15,660 nucleotides of DNA. It comes from JBPCPM01 sp050999155. GTDB lineage: Bacteria; Actinomycetota; Thermoleophilia; Solirubrobacterales; 70-9. Position numbers and translations under genes: made by a program. Shown here in pieces: positions 1-7,209 of the stretch. The notes beneath the pieces are model-generated. The model searched no databases. It was not told the DNA's origin and saw only the letters and a list, made by a program, of their open reading frames with translations. Position 1 is the stretch's first letter. Every line of letters begins with the position of its first letter. Location of the stretch: positions 1 through 15,660 of the forward strand of contig JBPCPM010000011.1 in the NCBI GenBank assembly GCA_050999155.1, written 5' to 3'.

Positions 1-62
1 GATGACTCGTACGGAGAAAAGGGGGCCAACACTATAAGAGCAAAGAAACACGGGGCGCCACA

Positions 63-73
63 CCCCCCCCCCC
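63..73. repeat. homopolymeric C11 tract
   Basis: Eleven consecutive C residues lie in the gene-free left edge, inside an otherwise less GC-rich stretch (1-60). No gene can be supported in 1-152. Just beyond the run, CTCGC and GCGAG could form a short hairpin. In the minus-strand reading this lies downstream of the basic protein gene, but no T-run follows, so I do not call a terminator. Such tracts are prone to slippage and to sequencing error, so the exact length is uncertain. Confidence 0.7.
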
Positions 74-110
74 TCGCTCGATCCGGCGAGATGGTCGGTG
101 CGGGAGACCC

Positions 111-181
111 GCGCCTGGGAGCTAGCCGGCGCGGCCGATCAGCGTCTGGGAGCTAGCCGGCGCGGCCGATCAGCGTCTGGG
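111..181. repeat. 31-bp tandem duplication spanning a stop codon
   Basis: The sequence has a period of 31 bp. Positions 115-151 and 146-181 match exactly at this offset, and the match extends back to 111 with one mismatch (C114 against T145). Each full unit contains GCTAGCCGGCGCGGCCGATC. The right-hand copy carries the last codons and the TAG stop of the minus-strand gene 153-914. The left-hand copy is a non-coding duplicate immediately after that stop. Since 31 is not a multiple of three, the duplicate is not simply a lost in-frame repeat. Confidence 0.85.
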
Positions 182-914
182 CGCGGTCAGCCTGCTCGGA
201 AACCAGCGTCTGGGCGCGGTCGGCGCTCTCGCGCAGGACCGACTCGGCCTTGTCGGCGCGAACCTGGATCCCCTGCTCGGCCTGGCGCTCGAACTTGTTC
301 AGCTCGGTCTCGGCCTTGCGGCGGCTCTTGCGCAGCCGCGTCTCGGCCTGGCGTCGCTGACGCCGGACACGGCGCTCGAGCTTGGTCCGCGTGGTGCGGG
401 CGCTACGGGTCGCGCGGCCGCGGGCCAACGTGCCCCGGCGCTCGGCGCGACGCAGCTCACGCTCCAGCGACGCACGGTCGCCCAGCGTCTCGATCGTGCC
501 GTTGATGGCACGAGCAGCGCCGGTTGCGGTGTCGGCGGCGATCAGGGCGAACCCGACCGGGACGTCGACTGCGCGCTGGGTGGCGTGGCGCAGGTAGGTA
601 GCGACGAGATCGACCGTGTTCTGGCCGGCCTCGCTCACCGACTCCTGGGCCTGGTTGGTCTTGCGCGTCCGGGCCGCCTTGCGCGCCGTCGCGGAACGCT
701 TGGCCTTGTTGGCACGGCGCGTGCGCACGGCCTGCTCGGCCGCCTGCGACCGGGCCTGGGCCGTGGTCGTCGCCGACGCTGTCACGGTGGCCTTGGTCGT
801 GCCGGCCTGCTTGGCGGCGGAGGCCTTGGAGGTCCCCGTCGTCTTCTTGGCGGCGCTCGAACCGTTGCGGCTCGCTGCCTTGCTGGTGCTCGAAGTCTTC
901 TTTTCGGTGGCCAC
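153..914 (-). CDS. histone-tail-like / phasin-like basic coiled-coil protein
   Basis: This encodes 253 residues starting at GTG 914, preceded by the clearest Shine-Dalgarno in the window (GAGAGGAG, GGAG 8 nt upstream). Residues 1-90 are a low-complexity Lys/Ala/Ser/Thr tail like bacterial histone H1-like or AlgP-type proteins. Residues 95-145 form a less charged, partly hydrophobic segment compatible with an amphipathic phasin-like helix. Residues 150-250 are an Arg/Glu-rich predicted coiled coil. The C-terminus has three 11-residue repeats (ADKAESVLRES, ADRAQTLVSEQ, ADRAQTLIGRA). The tail suggests nucleic-acid or polyphosphate binding; the central part suggests granule or surface association. 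Both roles are inference. It is transcribed alone, downstream of a convincing intergenic gap. I recognise the composition but no firm family. Confidence 0.8.
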   Translation of the reverse strand: MATEKKTSSTSKAASRNGSSAAKKTTGTSKASAAKQAGTTKATVTASATTTAQARSQAAEQAVRTRRANKAKRSATARKAARTRKTNQAQESVSEAGQNTVDLVATYLRHATQRAVDVPVGFALIAADTATGAARAINGTIETLGDRASLERELRRAERRGTLARGRATRSARTTRTKLERRVRRQRRQAETRLRKSRRKAETELNKFERQAEQGIQVRADKAESVLRESADRAQTLVSEQADRAQTLIGRAG

Positions 915-1014
915 GATCGTGGCTCCTCTCAGTCGCGTATGTGCCCTCTAGCGCCTGGATCACATCTGCCGTCACAGTGAGCCGGTCAGCAACAGTCCAG
1001 GGTTATTAGTTCTA

Positions 1015-1043
1015 AGCATAGCGGCCGAAATTGCTCGTAAAAC
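1015..1043 (-). promoter_or_regulatory. possible promoter for the basic coiled-coil protein
   Basis: On the minus strand GTTTTA (1043-1038) and TATGCT (1020-1015) are separated by 17 bp, within the most AT-rich stretch of this gap. Transcription would start near 1008 and give a leader of roughly 95 nt before the GTG at 914. That fits this gene having a real Shine-Dalgarno while many neighbours do not. The -35 match is poor, so this is tentative. Confidence 0.3.
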
Positions 1044-1064
1044 ACTGTGAGATGTCAGTCACAG
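1039..1064 (-). terminator. possible weak intrinsic terminator / inverted repeat
   Basis: A perfect 6-bp inverted repeat, CTGTGA with TCACAG and an 8-nt loop, lies at 1045-1064. On the minus strand it is followed by TGTTTT. It begins about 43 nt after the stop codon of the zincin gene that ends at 1107, so it could end that transcript. The TGTGA-N8-TCACA form also resembles a regulator site, but the spacer is 8 rather than the 6 of CRP sites. The T-run overlaps the possible -35 box of the next gene. Confidence 0.35.
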
Positions 1065-1106
1065 ACAGGCCTCCCCGCCCTCTCCCGCCGGCCACCGGCG
1101 AACGGT

Positions 1107-2174
1107 CTACGCGGCCGTGGCGCGCTCCCCGGCGACACGCTCCATCCACCGGCCCGGATGGTCGATCTCCGCGCTCGAGGGCAGCGCACCGGCTGCCGAC
1201 CACACGTGGTTGAGTCCCTCGATCCCCTCCGCCGCGACCACGGCGTCGCAGAACTGTTTCCCGAGCCGGTACTGGCGCATCTTCATCTCGAGGCCGAGGA
1301 CGTGGGCCACGATCGTCTCGAGCAGACCCCGGGACTCGCGGCGCCGGTCGAGGCGTTGCCGGAGCTGGGAGATCTCCGGGTCGAGCTGGGCGCCCACGGC
1401 GTCCATCACGTGCTCGGCGTATCCCTCGACGATCGCCATGGCGGACTGCAGGTCCTCGAGGATGGCCCGCTGCGCGGGCCCCGCGACCAGCGCGAAGAGC
1501 CCACCGTCACGCAGTTCACGACCGATCTGCGCCGGGTCGGCCATCAGCCCGCGGAGACGGTCGCCATTCGGGAGCGAGGGCGTGCTTGCGGCGAGCAGCG
1601 CTGTCACCTTCCCGGACAGGTACTCGCGAAGCCAGGGAACCGCGGCGAACTGCACGGCGTGCGTGACCTCGTGGAGCGCGACCCACCGCAGCAGCCCGTC
1701 GGTTTCGGCATCGAGCTGCTCGATTGCTTCCGAGAGGTTCGGGCCGACGTACACGAGCCGGGTCGGCGCGGTGGGATCCAGCAGCGATGCCTCGTACTGG
1801 CCGAGCACCCGGCGTGCGAGGTAGCCGGTGAGAAGCCCGAGCTCCACGGTCACCACCGGGCCGACCGCCGCGCGAGCCACGGCGCCCAGCGGAGCCGACG
1901 CCGGCCCCAGCAAGGAAGGGAGGCTGCCCTCGCCGGCCGGGTCGAGCAGCTCCTCGATAGGACGCATCCCGCGGAGGTTGAGCTCCGTCCATCCATCGCG
2001 GTCGACAACCTCGGCGGCGGGGATCTCGGTGGCCGGCTCCAGACCGGTGTAGGAGCAGACCTGCTCGGCCGCCTCGGCTGTGAGCTCCGGCAGCCGGCCG
2101 GTGGCGGGATCCGTCGGAGGGCCGCCGCCGGCGACGCCGCCGGCGATCCGGCCCGCCATCGTCCAGTCGATCAC
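1107..2174 (-). CDS. zinc-dependent metalloprotease-like protein, DUF2342 (F420-associated) family
   Basis: This encodes 355 residues. The zincin signature H168-E-V-T-H172 lies in the phrase ALHEVTHAVQF, and a downstream EGYAEHVMDAVG segment supplies the probable third Glu ligand. Both are hallmarks of the DUF2342 family, annotated as 'coenzyme F420 biosynthesis associated' because it often sits near F420 genes in actinobacteria. The substrate is unknown. I chose GTG 2174 because the family typically begins with a D-W-x-x-A motif (here MIDWTMAGRIAGG); the in-frame sequence upstream runs into the preceding gene. The alternative ATG at 2159 would remove that motif. It starts 7 bp after the stop of the phosphatase gene, so the two are probably co-transcribed. 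No F420 biosynthesis gene is in the window. Cytoplasmic, as no signal peptide is seen. Confidence 0.9.
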   Translation of the reverse strand: MIDWTMAGRIAGGVAGGGPPTDPATGRLPELTAEAAEQVCSYTGLEPATEIPAAEVVDRDGWTELNLRGMRPIEELLDPAGEGSLPSLLGPASAPLGAVARAAVGPVVTVELGLLTGYLARRVLGQYEASLLDPTAPTRLVYVGPNLSEAIEQLDAETDGLLRWVALHEVTHAVQFAAVPWLREYLSGKVTALLAASTPSLPNGDRLRGLMADPAQIGRELRDGGLFALVAGPAQRAILEDLQSAMAIVEGYAEHVMDAVGAQLDPEISQLRQRLDRRRESRGLLETIVAHVLGLEMKMRQYRLGKQFCDAVVAAEGIEGLNHVWSAAGALPSSAEIDHPGRWMERVAGERATAA

Positions 2175-2181
2175 CGCTGCC

Positions 2182-3060
2182 TCAGGATGACCGGGTGCCG
2201 GCCTGCTGCGCCTCGAGCAGCGTCCGCGCAGCCTCGGGGTTGCACCCGGCACTGAGGCGGTACCGGGCATCGAGGCCCAGCCCGGCGTGGGCGAGCTGCT
2301 GGCTGCCGAAGTCGACGTGGGCCCCGCCCTCGCGGGCGATCAGCTGGGCCGCGGCAGCGTCGACGGACCGGACCGCCCGGGCCGTGAGCATCCCGTCCAG
2401 ACGCCCGGCTCCCACCAGGCTCAGCGTGATCGCCACGGAGCCGACGACGCGGACCCGGTAGGCGTGGCCTTCGAGCTCGCGCATCAGCGGCGTCATCCAG
2501 CTCGGCTCGGCCGACTCCAGGCCGACGACCTCGAGGTCCCCGCCGTTGGCCACCGGCTCGACGGGCGCACCGTTGAGGGCGAGCCCGGCCCCGGCCACGG
2601 CCACGTACTCGTCGCGGGCTCCGAAGTCGTAGACGTAGCCAAAGCGCACGGCGTCCATCGTCGGGCCGTCGGCGACGGCGATGCTCAGCGAGTGGGCGGG
2701 AAGGGTCCGGCGGGCATTGAGAGAGCCGTCGATCGGGTCGACCACCACGGTCACTCCGCCTTCACCCATCGTGACCTCGCCGCACTCCTCGGAGATCACC
2801 GTCATCGGGTGGCCCTCATCGGCGTGCAGCCGGCGGAGCTCGTCGAGCACGATCTCCTCCGCCTGGAGGTCGATGACCAGCGACCGGTCACCGCCCTTGC
2901 CCACGCCGTCGTAGCTGGAGCGCTCGGCCGACGTGGGCACCGACGCGAACAGCTGCTCGTGTCGTGCGACCGCAGTGCGGCAGACGGTCAGCCACCGCGA
3001 GGGGTCCGGACCGACCCAGTTGTCGGGAACGGCGGCGGTCGGATCGGATGGGGTTCCCAT
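2182..3060 (-). CDS. inositol monophosphatase family sugar-phosphate phosphatase
   Basis: This encodes 292 residues of the Mg-dependent, Li-sensitive phosphatase superfamily. The metal-binding motifs are visible in order: GKGGDRSLVIDLQAEE (54-69), E91-E92 in ISEECGE, D108-P-I-D111-G-S113, and the distal Asp in RSVDAAAAQLIAREGG. The reaction would be hydrolysis of a phosphomonoester such as myo-inositol-1-phosphate, a bisphosphorylated nucleotide or fructose-1,6-bisphosphate; motifs alone do not decide which. ATG 3060 was chosen because a TAGAAT hexamer lies 10 nt upstream and the longer reading frame would run antisense through the helicase gene. An in-frame ATG at 3072 is an alternative but overlaps that hexamer. 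It leads an apparent two-gene unit with the DUF2342 gene. Confidence 0.9.
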   Translation of the reverse strand: MGTPSDPTAAVPDNWVGPDPSRWLTVCRTAVARHEQLFASVPTSAERSSYDGVGKGGDRSLVIDLQAEEIVLDELRRLHADEGHPMTVISEECGEVTMGEGGVTVVVDPIDGSLNARRTLPAHSLSIAVADGPTMDAVRFGYVYDFGARDEYVAVAGAGLALNGAPVEPVANGGDLEVVGLESAEPSWMTPLMRELEGHAYRVRVVGSVAITLSLVGAGRLDGMLTARAVRSVDAAAAQLIAREGGAHVDFGSQQLAHAGLGLDARYRLSAGCNPEAARTLLEAQQAGTRSS

Positions 3061-3070
3061 GCGATCTCGC

Positions 3071-3076
3071 ATTCTA
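3071..3076 (-). promoter_or_regulatory. -10 element (TAGAAT) for the IMPase-family gene
   Basis: TAGAAT on the minus strand ends 10 nt before the ATG at 3060, so the expected transcription start falls 0-4 nt before the start codon. It lies in the 67-bp divergent gap shared with the helicase-nuclease gene. There is no clear -35 hexamer. Confidence 0.5.
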
Positions 3077-3113
3077 CGGTCGCCGAGCCGGGCGGCCTCC
3101 GCCCCGCGACCGT

Positions 3114-3119
3114 TAGCGT
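3114..3119 (+). promoter_or_regulatory. -10 element (TAGCGT) for the helicase-nuclease gene
   Basis: TAGCGT is followed by 8 nt and then the ATG at 3128, the geometry of an actinobacterial leaderless promoter. No Shine-Dalgarno is visible before this ATG, which supports leaderless translation. Confidence 0.45.
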
Positions 3120-3127
3120 TGCAAGCC

Positions 3128-6100
3128 ATGGGACCGGCACCCGAGCTCACCGACGAGCAGCTGCGCGTCACCGAGCACGATTCCGGGCCGCTGCTGGTCA
3201 AGGGAACGGCCGGCTCGGGCAAGACGACCGCGCTCGTCCAGCGCGCCGCCCGGCTGGCGCCGGACCCCGACCCCGACCCGGTCGCGCCGCTGAACGGCGT
3301 CCTGGTGATCTCGTGCAGCAGGGCCGCCGGCCGCCGCCTGGACGACCGGCTTGCGGGGAACACGTCGGCCCGGGCCTGGACGGCCGGCCATCTGGCCCTG
3401 CGCCTGGCGCGCGCGCACGCCGAGCGCCTCGGGCTGGATCCGTTCATCGAACCGCTCGGTCCGGGCGACCGACTGGCCATGCTGCTCGACCACGTCGACG
3501 AGCTCCCCTTGCGCCTGCACGAGATCCGCGGCGATCGGGTGGGCCTGCTCGCCTCCCTGCTGCGACGGATCGATGCCCTCAAGAGCCACGGCGTCGGCCC
3601 GGCCGCCTTCGAGACCTGGGCTCGCAGCCTCCAGGTCGACGGCGACGCACCGGACGCTCGGCGCGAGCGGGAGTTCGCCGCGCTGTACGCACGCCACGAG
3701 GAGCTGTTGCGCGACCGTGGGGCTCCCGACGGGCCGGGCCTCGTCGTCGAGGCGCTCGAACTCGTCCGCGAGCTCGGGGCGCGCGTCACGGCGCCCGAGC
3801 ACGTGATCGTCGACGACGCACAGGAGGCGACGCCGGCCGAGCGCGAACTGATCTGCGCATTGGCCGCCCGGGCCCGCTCCGTCGTGGTCGCGGGGGACGC
3901 GCGGCAGGCCGTTGGCCCGTGGGCAGGGGGCGACTGGGACGAGCACGTGGCAGCGACCCTCGGCCGTGCCGAGAGTGTGGGCCTGGACAGCGCTCACCAC
4001 GGGGACCGGGCTGCAACCTCCCAGGCGCTGGGACTGACCGCGCCGGGACCGGCGACCGGCGACCGGCGACCGTCGGCTGGTCCCTCCCGGCTGCGCTTCT
4101 GGCGCTGCTCGAGCGAGCTGGCCCAGGCCCAGGCGGTCGCCCGCGAGGTCGAATCGGCACTGGCCGCTGAAACCCCGCCGAACGCGGTCGCCGTGGTCGT
4201 ACCGTCGGTCGCCCACGAGGGGCGAGCCGTCGCCGCCGCCCTGGAGGCGCGCTCCATCGCCTCCGATCTCTCCGGCCCTGGCGCCTTCCTCCTGCGTGCC
4301 GAGATCCGCGACGTCCTCGCCTGGATGCGCCTGCTGGTGGACCCCCGCGACACGGCGGCCGTGGCGCGCGCGCTTTCCAGGCCGCCGGTCGAGCTGTCTC
4401 CCGGTGACCTCGCCCGCTGCACGCAGATCGCCCGCCGGCGCAAGCTCGACATGGTGGCCGGCCTGCACGCCGCCCTGGAGAGCCCCCAGCTCGACCCTCC
4501 GGCCCGGGAACGGGTGGCCACGTTCTTGCGGGTGCACGAAGCGGCGGCAGCGGCCTTCGCCGAGCTGCCGCCCGACGTGTTCGTGGGACGGTTGATCGAG
4601 CGGGTCGGGCTCCGCCACGGCCAGCTGTTCAGCGCCTCGCCCGACAGCGTCGAGCGGTTGGTGAACCTGTCGCGCCTGTCGCTGCTCGCCACCCGGTGGC
4701 TGCGACGGTTCCCCGACGGGACCGCAAACCAGTTTGCCCGCTACCTCGGGGTCCTGGCCGACGCGCGAGCCCTGATCCGCGACGACGCCGAGCTTGCGGG
4801 GCGCCCCCCCGAGCGCCCAGCCGTGCTGGTCTGCGAGCCCGGCGCGCTGACCGGGCTCCAGGCGGAGCTCGTGCTGGTGTGCGGCCTGCACGCCGAACCG
4901 CCAGGCTTGGGGCCGGAGACCGCAGACGTCCCGGGCGAGCTGCTCAGTGGCCCCGAGCTCCCTCCCGCCGACCGCGCCGAGCAGCGAGCGGTGTACCTCG
5001 CCGTCAGCCGCGCCGCTCGTGCAGTCCTGTCGCGCCCGGAGACGCTGGCGGGGGGCGAACGCGCCGACGTCGCACCGGCCTACGCCGAGCTGCGCGCGGC
5101 GGCGAACGGGACCGAAGACCCCCAGACCGAGGAGCTCTTCGCCCCGGGCGAAGAGCTCCAGGACACGTTCCGCCTGCTACGAGACGAAGCCCTCGAGCAG
5201 GCATGGAAGGCTGGAGGCAGCCTGTCGGAGCTACGCCTCGACACGTACATGGACGTCAACCGCGCGGTGGCCCGCCATCTCGAGCTGCTCAAGGTCGCCG
5301 CCCTGCTGCAACGGCCTTCGGGCCAGGGGCTCGACGAGGCCATCGCCTCGATCGACGGTGTCCTGGAGCAGGTGGCCAGCGCCGAGCAGCGCTCGGTCCT
5401 CGCCTCGTCGTCGCTGGACTCGTTCCTGCGCTCGGCCGACGAGGGCGGCCGGCACCGCCGGGCCGCGGTCAGTTCCTCCAGCGAGCCGTCGCTGCGGGCG
5501 TTCATCCCGCGGCGCAAGGACGGGCCGGGCATCGCCCTGTCGGCGGGCGACGTGGACCTCTACCGGGTATGCCCGCTGAAGTACAAGTTCGCGCGGGTCT
5601 TCCAGCTCCCCCAGGCGCCGACGATCAACCAGCGGTTCGGGATCGTCGTCCACCAGGTCCTGGAGCGCTTCCACGCCGAGCAGACCGACGCCCCGCTGGA
5701 GGCCGGCGACCAGCCCCCCGGTTCGCTACCGCGGCTGCTGTCGCTGTTCGACAGTGGCTGGCGGCGGGCCGGGTTTGGCTACGACGACGAGGAGTTGCAG
5801 TTCCGCGACCGGGCCGTCGCCGCCCTGGCCCGCTACCACGAGCGCCAACGGGCCGAAGAGCAACGCCCGGTGTGGCTCGAGCGGGGCTTCAGCATCTCCG
5901 TCGGCCCCCACCGCGTCCGGGGCCGGGTCGACCGGGTGGACGAGCTGCCCGACGGGGGCTACGAGCTCATCGACTACAAGACCGGCCGCCACCGCACGGC
6001 CGAGCAGCTCGACAACGACGTCCAGCTCGTCCTCTACCGGATGGCCGCCCGCGACGCCTGGGGCATCGAGGCCGACGCCCACAGCTACTACTACGTGATC

Positions 6101-6271
6101 GACGACGCGAAGGTGGCCCTCGATCCCCGCCCGGGTGACACCGACCGCGTCCGCGAGACGGTCCTGTCGGTCGCCGGCAGCGTCGACGAGCAGGACTTCG
6201 AACCGACCCCCTCCTACGACGCCTGCTCGTGGTGCGAGTACCGCGTGATGTGCCCGGCGGCCGAGGCCTGA
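3128..6271 (+). CDS. SF1 helicase-like / PD-(D/E)XK nuclease fusion with Fe-S cysteines (AddB/AdnA/RecB-like)
   Basis: This encodes 1047 residues. At the N-terminus, Q11 precedes a Walker A motif G26-TAGSGK-T33. Motif II reads D229-D-A-Q-E where UvrD-type enzymes have D-E, so the usual catalytic Glu is Asp. Motif III is GDARQ (256-260). The motif IV region (about 286-294, LDSAHHGDR) lacks the usual NYR. Motif VI is AVSRAAR (625-631). The C-terminal nuclease has H842, D935 in GRVDRVD, and D949-Y-K951. C815 with C1033-x2-C1036-x5-C1042 matches the 4Fe-4S arrangement of AddB, Dna2 and Cas4. The likely role is end-processing or recombination repair, possibly as one subunit of a heterodimer, but no partner gene is adjacent. 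A triple 7-bp repeat (GGCGACC, 4051-4071) encodes a short Gly/Arg linker. ATG 3128 fits the promoter and places Walker A at the family-typical position. Confidence 0.9.
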   Translation: MGPAPELTDEQLRVTEHDSGPLLVKGTAGSGKTTALVQRAARLAPDPDPDPVAPLNGVLVISCSRAAGRRLDDRLAGNTSARAWTAGHLALRLARAHAERLGLDPFIEPLGPGDRLAMLLDHVDELPLRLHEIRGDRVGLLASLLRRIDALKSHGVGPAAFETWARSLQVDGDAPDARREREFAALYARHEELLRDRGAPDGPGLVVEALELVRELGARVTAPEHVIVDDAQEATPAERELICALAARARSVVVAGDARQAVGPWAGGDWDEHVAATLGRAESVGLDSAHHGDRAATSQALGLTAPGPATGDRRPSAGPSRLRFWRCSSELAQAQAVAREVESALAAETPPNAVAVVVPSVAHEGRAVAAALEARSIASDLSGPGAFLLRAEIRDVLAWMRLLVDPRDTAAVARALSRPPVELSPGDLARCTQIARRRKLDMVAGLHAALESPQLDPPARERVATFLRVHEAAAAAFAELPPDVFVGRLIERVGLRHGQLFSASPDSVERLVNLSRLSLLATRWLRRFPDGTANQFARYLGVLADARALIRDDAELAGRPPERPAVLVCEPGALTGLQAELVLVCGLHAEPPGLGPETADVPGELLSGPELPPADRAEQRAVYLAVSRAARAVLSRPETLAGGERADVAPAYAELRAAANGTEDPQTEELFAPGEELQDTFRLLRDEALEQAWKAGGSLSELRLDTYMDVNRAVARHLELLKVAALLQRPSGQGLDEAIASIDGVLEQVASAEQRSVLASSSLDSFLRSADEGGRHRRAAVSSSSEPSLRAFIPRRKDGPGIALSAGDVDLYRVCPLKYKFARVFQLPQAPTINQRFGIVVHQVLERFHAEQTDAPLEAGDQPPGSLPRLLSLFDSGWRRAGFGYDDEELQFRDRAVAALARYHERQRAEEQRPVWLERGFSISVGPHRVRGRVDRVDELPDGGYELIDYKTGRHRTAEQLDNDVQLVLYRMAARDAWGIEADAHSYYYVIDDAKVALDPRPGDTDRVRETVLSVAGSVDEQDFEPTPSYDACSWCEYRVMCPAAEA

Positions 6272-6285
6272 GCGGCCCCTGGGGA

Positions 6286-7161
6286 CTACTCGTCCTCGTC
6301 GTCCTGCTGGCGCAGGTAGCTCTCGAATTCCCGCGCGATGGTGTCGCCTGACGGAACGTCGGTGGGCGGCAGCTCCTCGAGCCCGGCCCGTTGCTGTTCC
6401 TCGAGCCCGGAAACCATCGTCTCGATCTCGGGGTTGGCCTTCACGGCCCGGTCGACCTGACGTTCGTAGCGCTCGGTCTCGGCCTCGAGCTCCGAGGCGT
6501 CGACCGCCACTCGCGTGATGCCCTCGAGCTTGCGTACGAGGGCGAGCGACGCCTTCGGGTTGGGCACCGCGGCGACGTAGTGGGGCACCGCCGCCCACAA
6601 GCTCGCCGAGCTCATGCCTCGCTGGCGGCAGGTGTCGTGCAGGACCCCGACGACGCCGGTCGGGCCCTCGTAGTTGGACCGTTCGAGGCCGAGGCGCTCG
6701 ACGAGGTCCGCGTCGGAGGCGATGCCGGTGATCGGGACCGGCAGCGAGTGCACGACGTCGGCGATCAGCGACCCCATCGAGACGATCATGCTCGCCCCAT
6801 GGTCGGCCGCGGTCGTGGCGATGGCCTCGCAGAACGTGCGCCAGCGCAGGTTGGGCTCGGTGCCGTCGAAAAGGATCAGGTCGCGCTCGGCCCCCTCGGC
6901 GGGAGCGGCGAACATCCGGTTCTCGGGCCAGTCGACGTGGCGGGTCTGGCCTTCGCGCAGCTCGATCGTCGGCCGGTTGGCCTGGAAGTCGAAGAACTCC
7001 TCCGGATCGACGTGGGCGACAAGCTTGGCGTCCAGGGAGCCGATCGCCGTTCGCACCGCGGCGCTCGCCGCGTTGCCCGCGTCGTTCCAGCCGGTAAACG
7101 CGCAGACGAGGATCGGGTCGCGCAACGGCGGAACCGGTTCGTCTGAGACCAAGACCTCCAC
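6286..7161 (-). CDS. PAC2 (proteasome assembly chaperone 2) family protein
   Basis: This encodes 291 residues. The family signature FTGWNDAGNAA is at 22-32, followed by an alpha/beta core with GSLIADVVHSLPVPITG and a YEGPTGVVGVLHD segment. The C-terminal third is charged, probably helical, and ends in DDEDE. Actinobacterial PAC2 members are widespread. The family is named after a eukaryotic 20S proteasome chaperone, and the bacterial function is not established. No proteasome gene is in the window. The start is GTG 7161, with TAGGGT exactly 6 nt upstream, which makes a leaderless mRNA likely. Convergent with the helicase-nuclease gene, with only 14 bp between stop codons, and divergent from the HD-domain gene. 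Confidence 0.9.
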   Translation of the reverse strand: MEVLVSDEPVPPLRDPILVCAFTGWNDAGNAASAAVRTAIGSLDAKLVAHVDPEEFFDFQANRPTIELREGQTRHVDWPENRMFAAPAEGAERDLILFDGTEPNLRWRTFCEAIATTAADHGASMIVSMGSLIADVVHSLPVPITGIASDADLVERLGLERSNYEGPTGVVGVLHDTCRQRGMSSASLWAAVPHYVAAVPNPKASLALVRKLEGITRVAVDASELEAETERYERQVDRAVKANPEIETMVSGLEEQQRAGLEELPPTDVPSGDTIAREFESYLRQQDDEDE

Positions 7162-7167
7162 AAACGC

Positions 7168-7173
7168 ACCCTA
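7168..7173 (-). promoter_or_regulatory. leaderless -10 element (TAGGGT) for the PAC2 gene
   Basis: TAGGGT on the minus strand is followed by exactly 6 nt (GCGTTT) and then the GTG at 7161, the spacing expected if transcription starts at the start codon. The 48-bp gap is shared with the HD-domain gene, for which I find no equivalent element. Confidence 0.55.
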
Positions 7174-7209
7174 CCGCTCGCCGTCTGGCTCCCCCTTCAC
7201 CATCACCCG

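Noticed and set aside
1..152. A small gene or tRNA at the left edge
   Set aside because: No cloverleaf, start with ribosome-binding site, or coding-like frame independent of the neighbouring gene could be supported.
1047..2255. 402-codon plus-strand frame opposite the DUF2342 gene
   Set aside because: No motif or domain is visible; the minus-strand frame carries the HEVTH zincin signature and family-typical start.
3061..3789. N-terminal extension of the IMPase-family frame up to 3789
   Set aside because: The extension is low-complexity Arg/Ser sequence antisense to the helicase gene. The conserved phosphatase begins after ATG 3060, which has its own -10 element.
4051..4071. Triple 7-bp repeat as a regulatory or recombination element
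   Set aside because: It is a 21-bp in-frame stretch in a poorly conserved linker of the helicase-nuclease and is adequately explained as local slippage.
3113..4891. Long open frame on the minus strand opposite the helicase-nuclease gene
   Set aside because: It is a GC-driven antisense shadow. It shows no recognisable motif, while the plus-strand frame has ordered helicase and nuclease motifs across the same bases.
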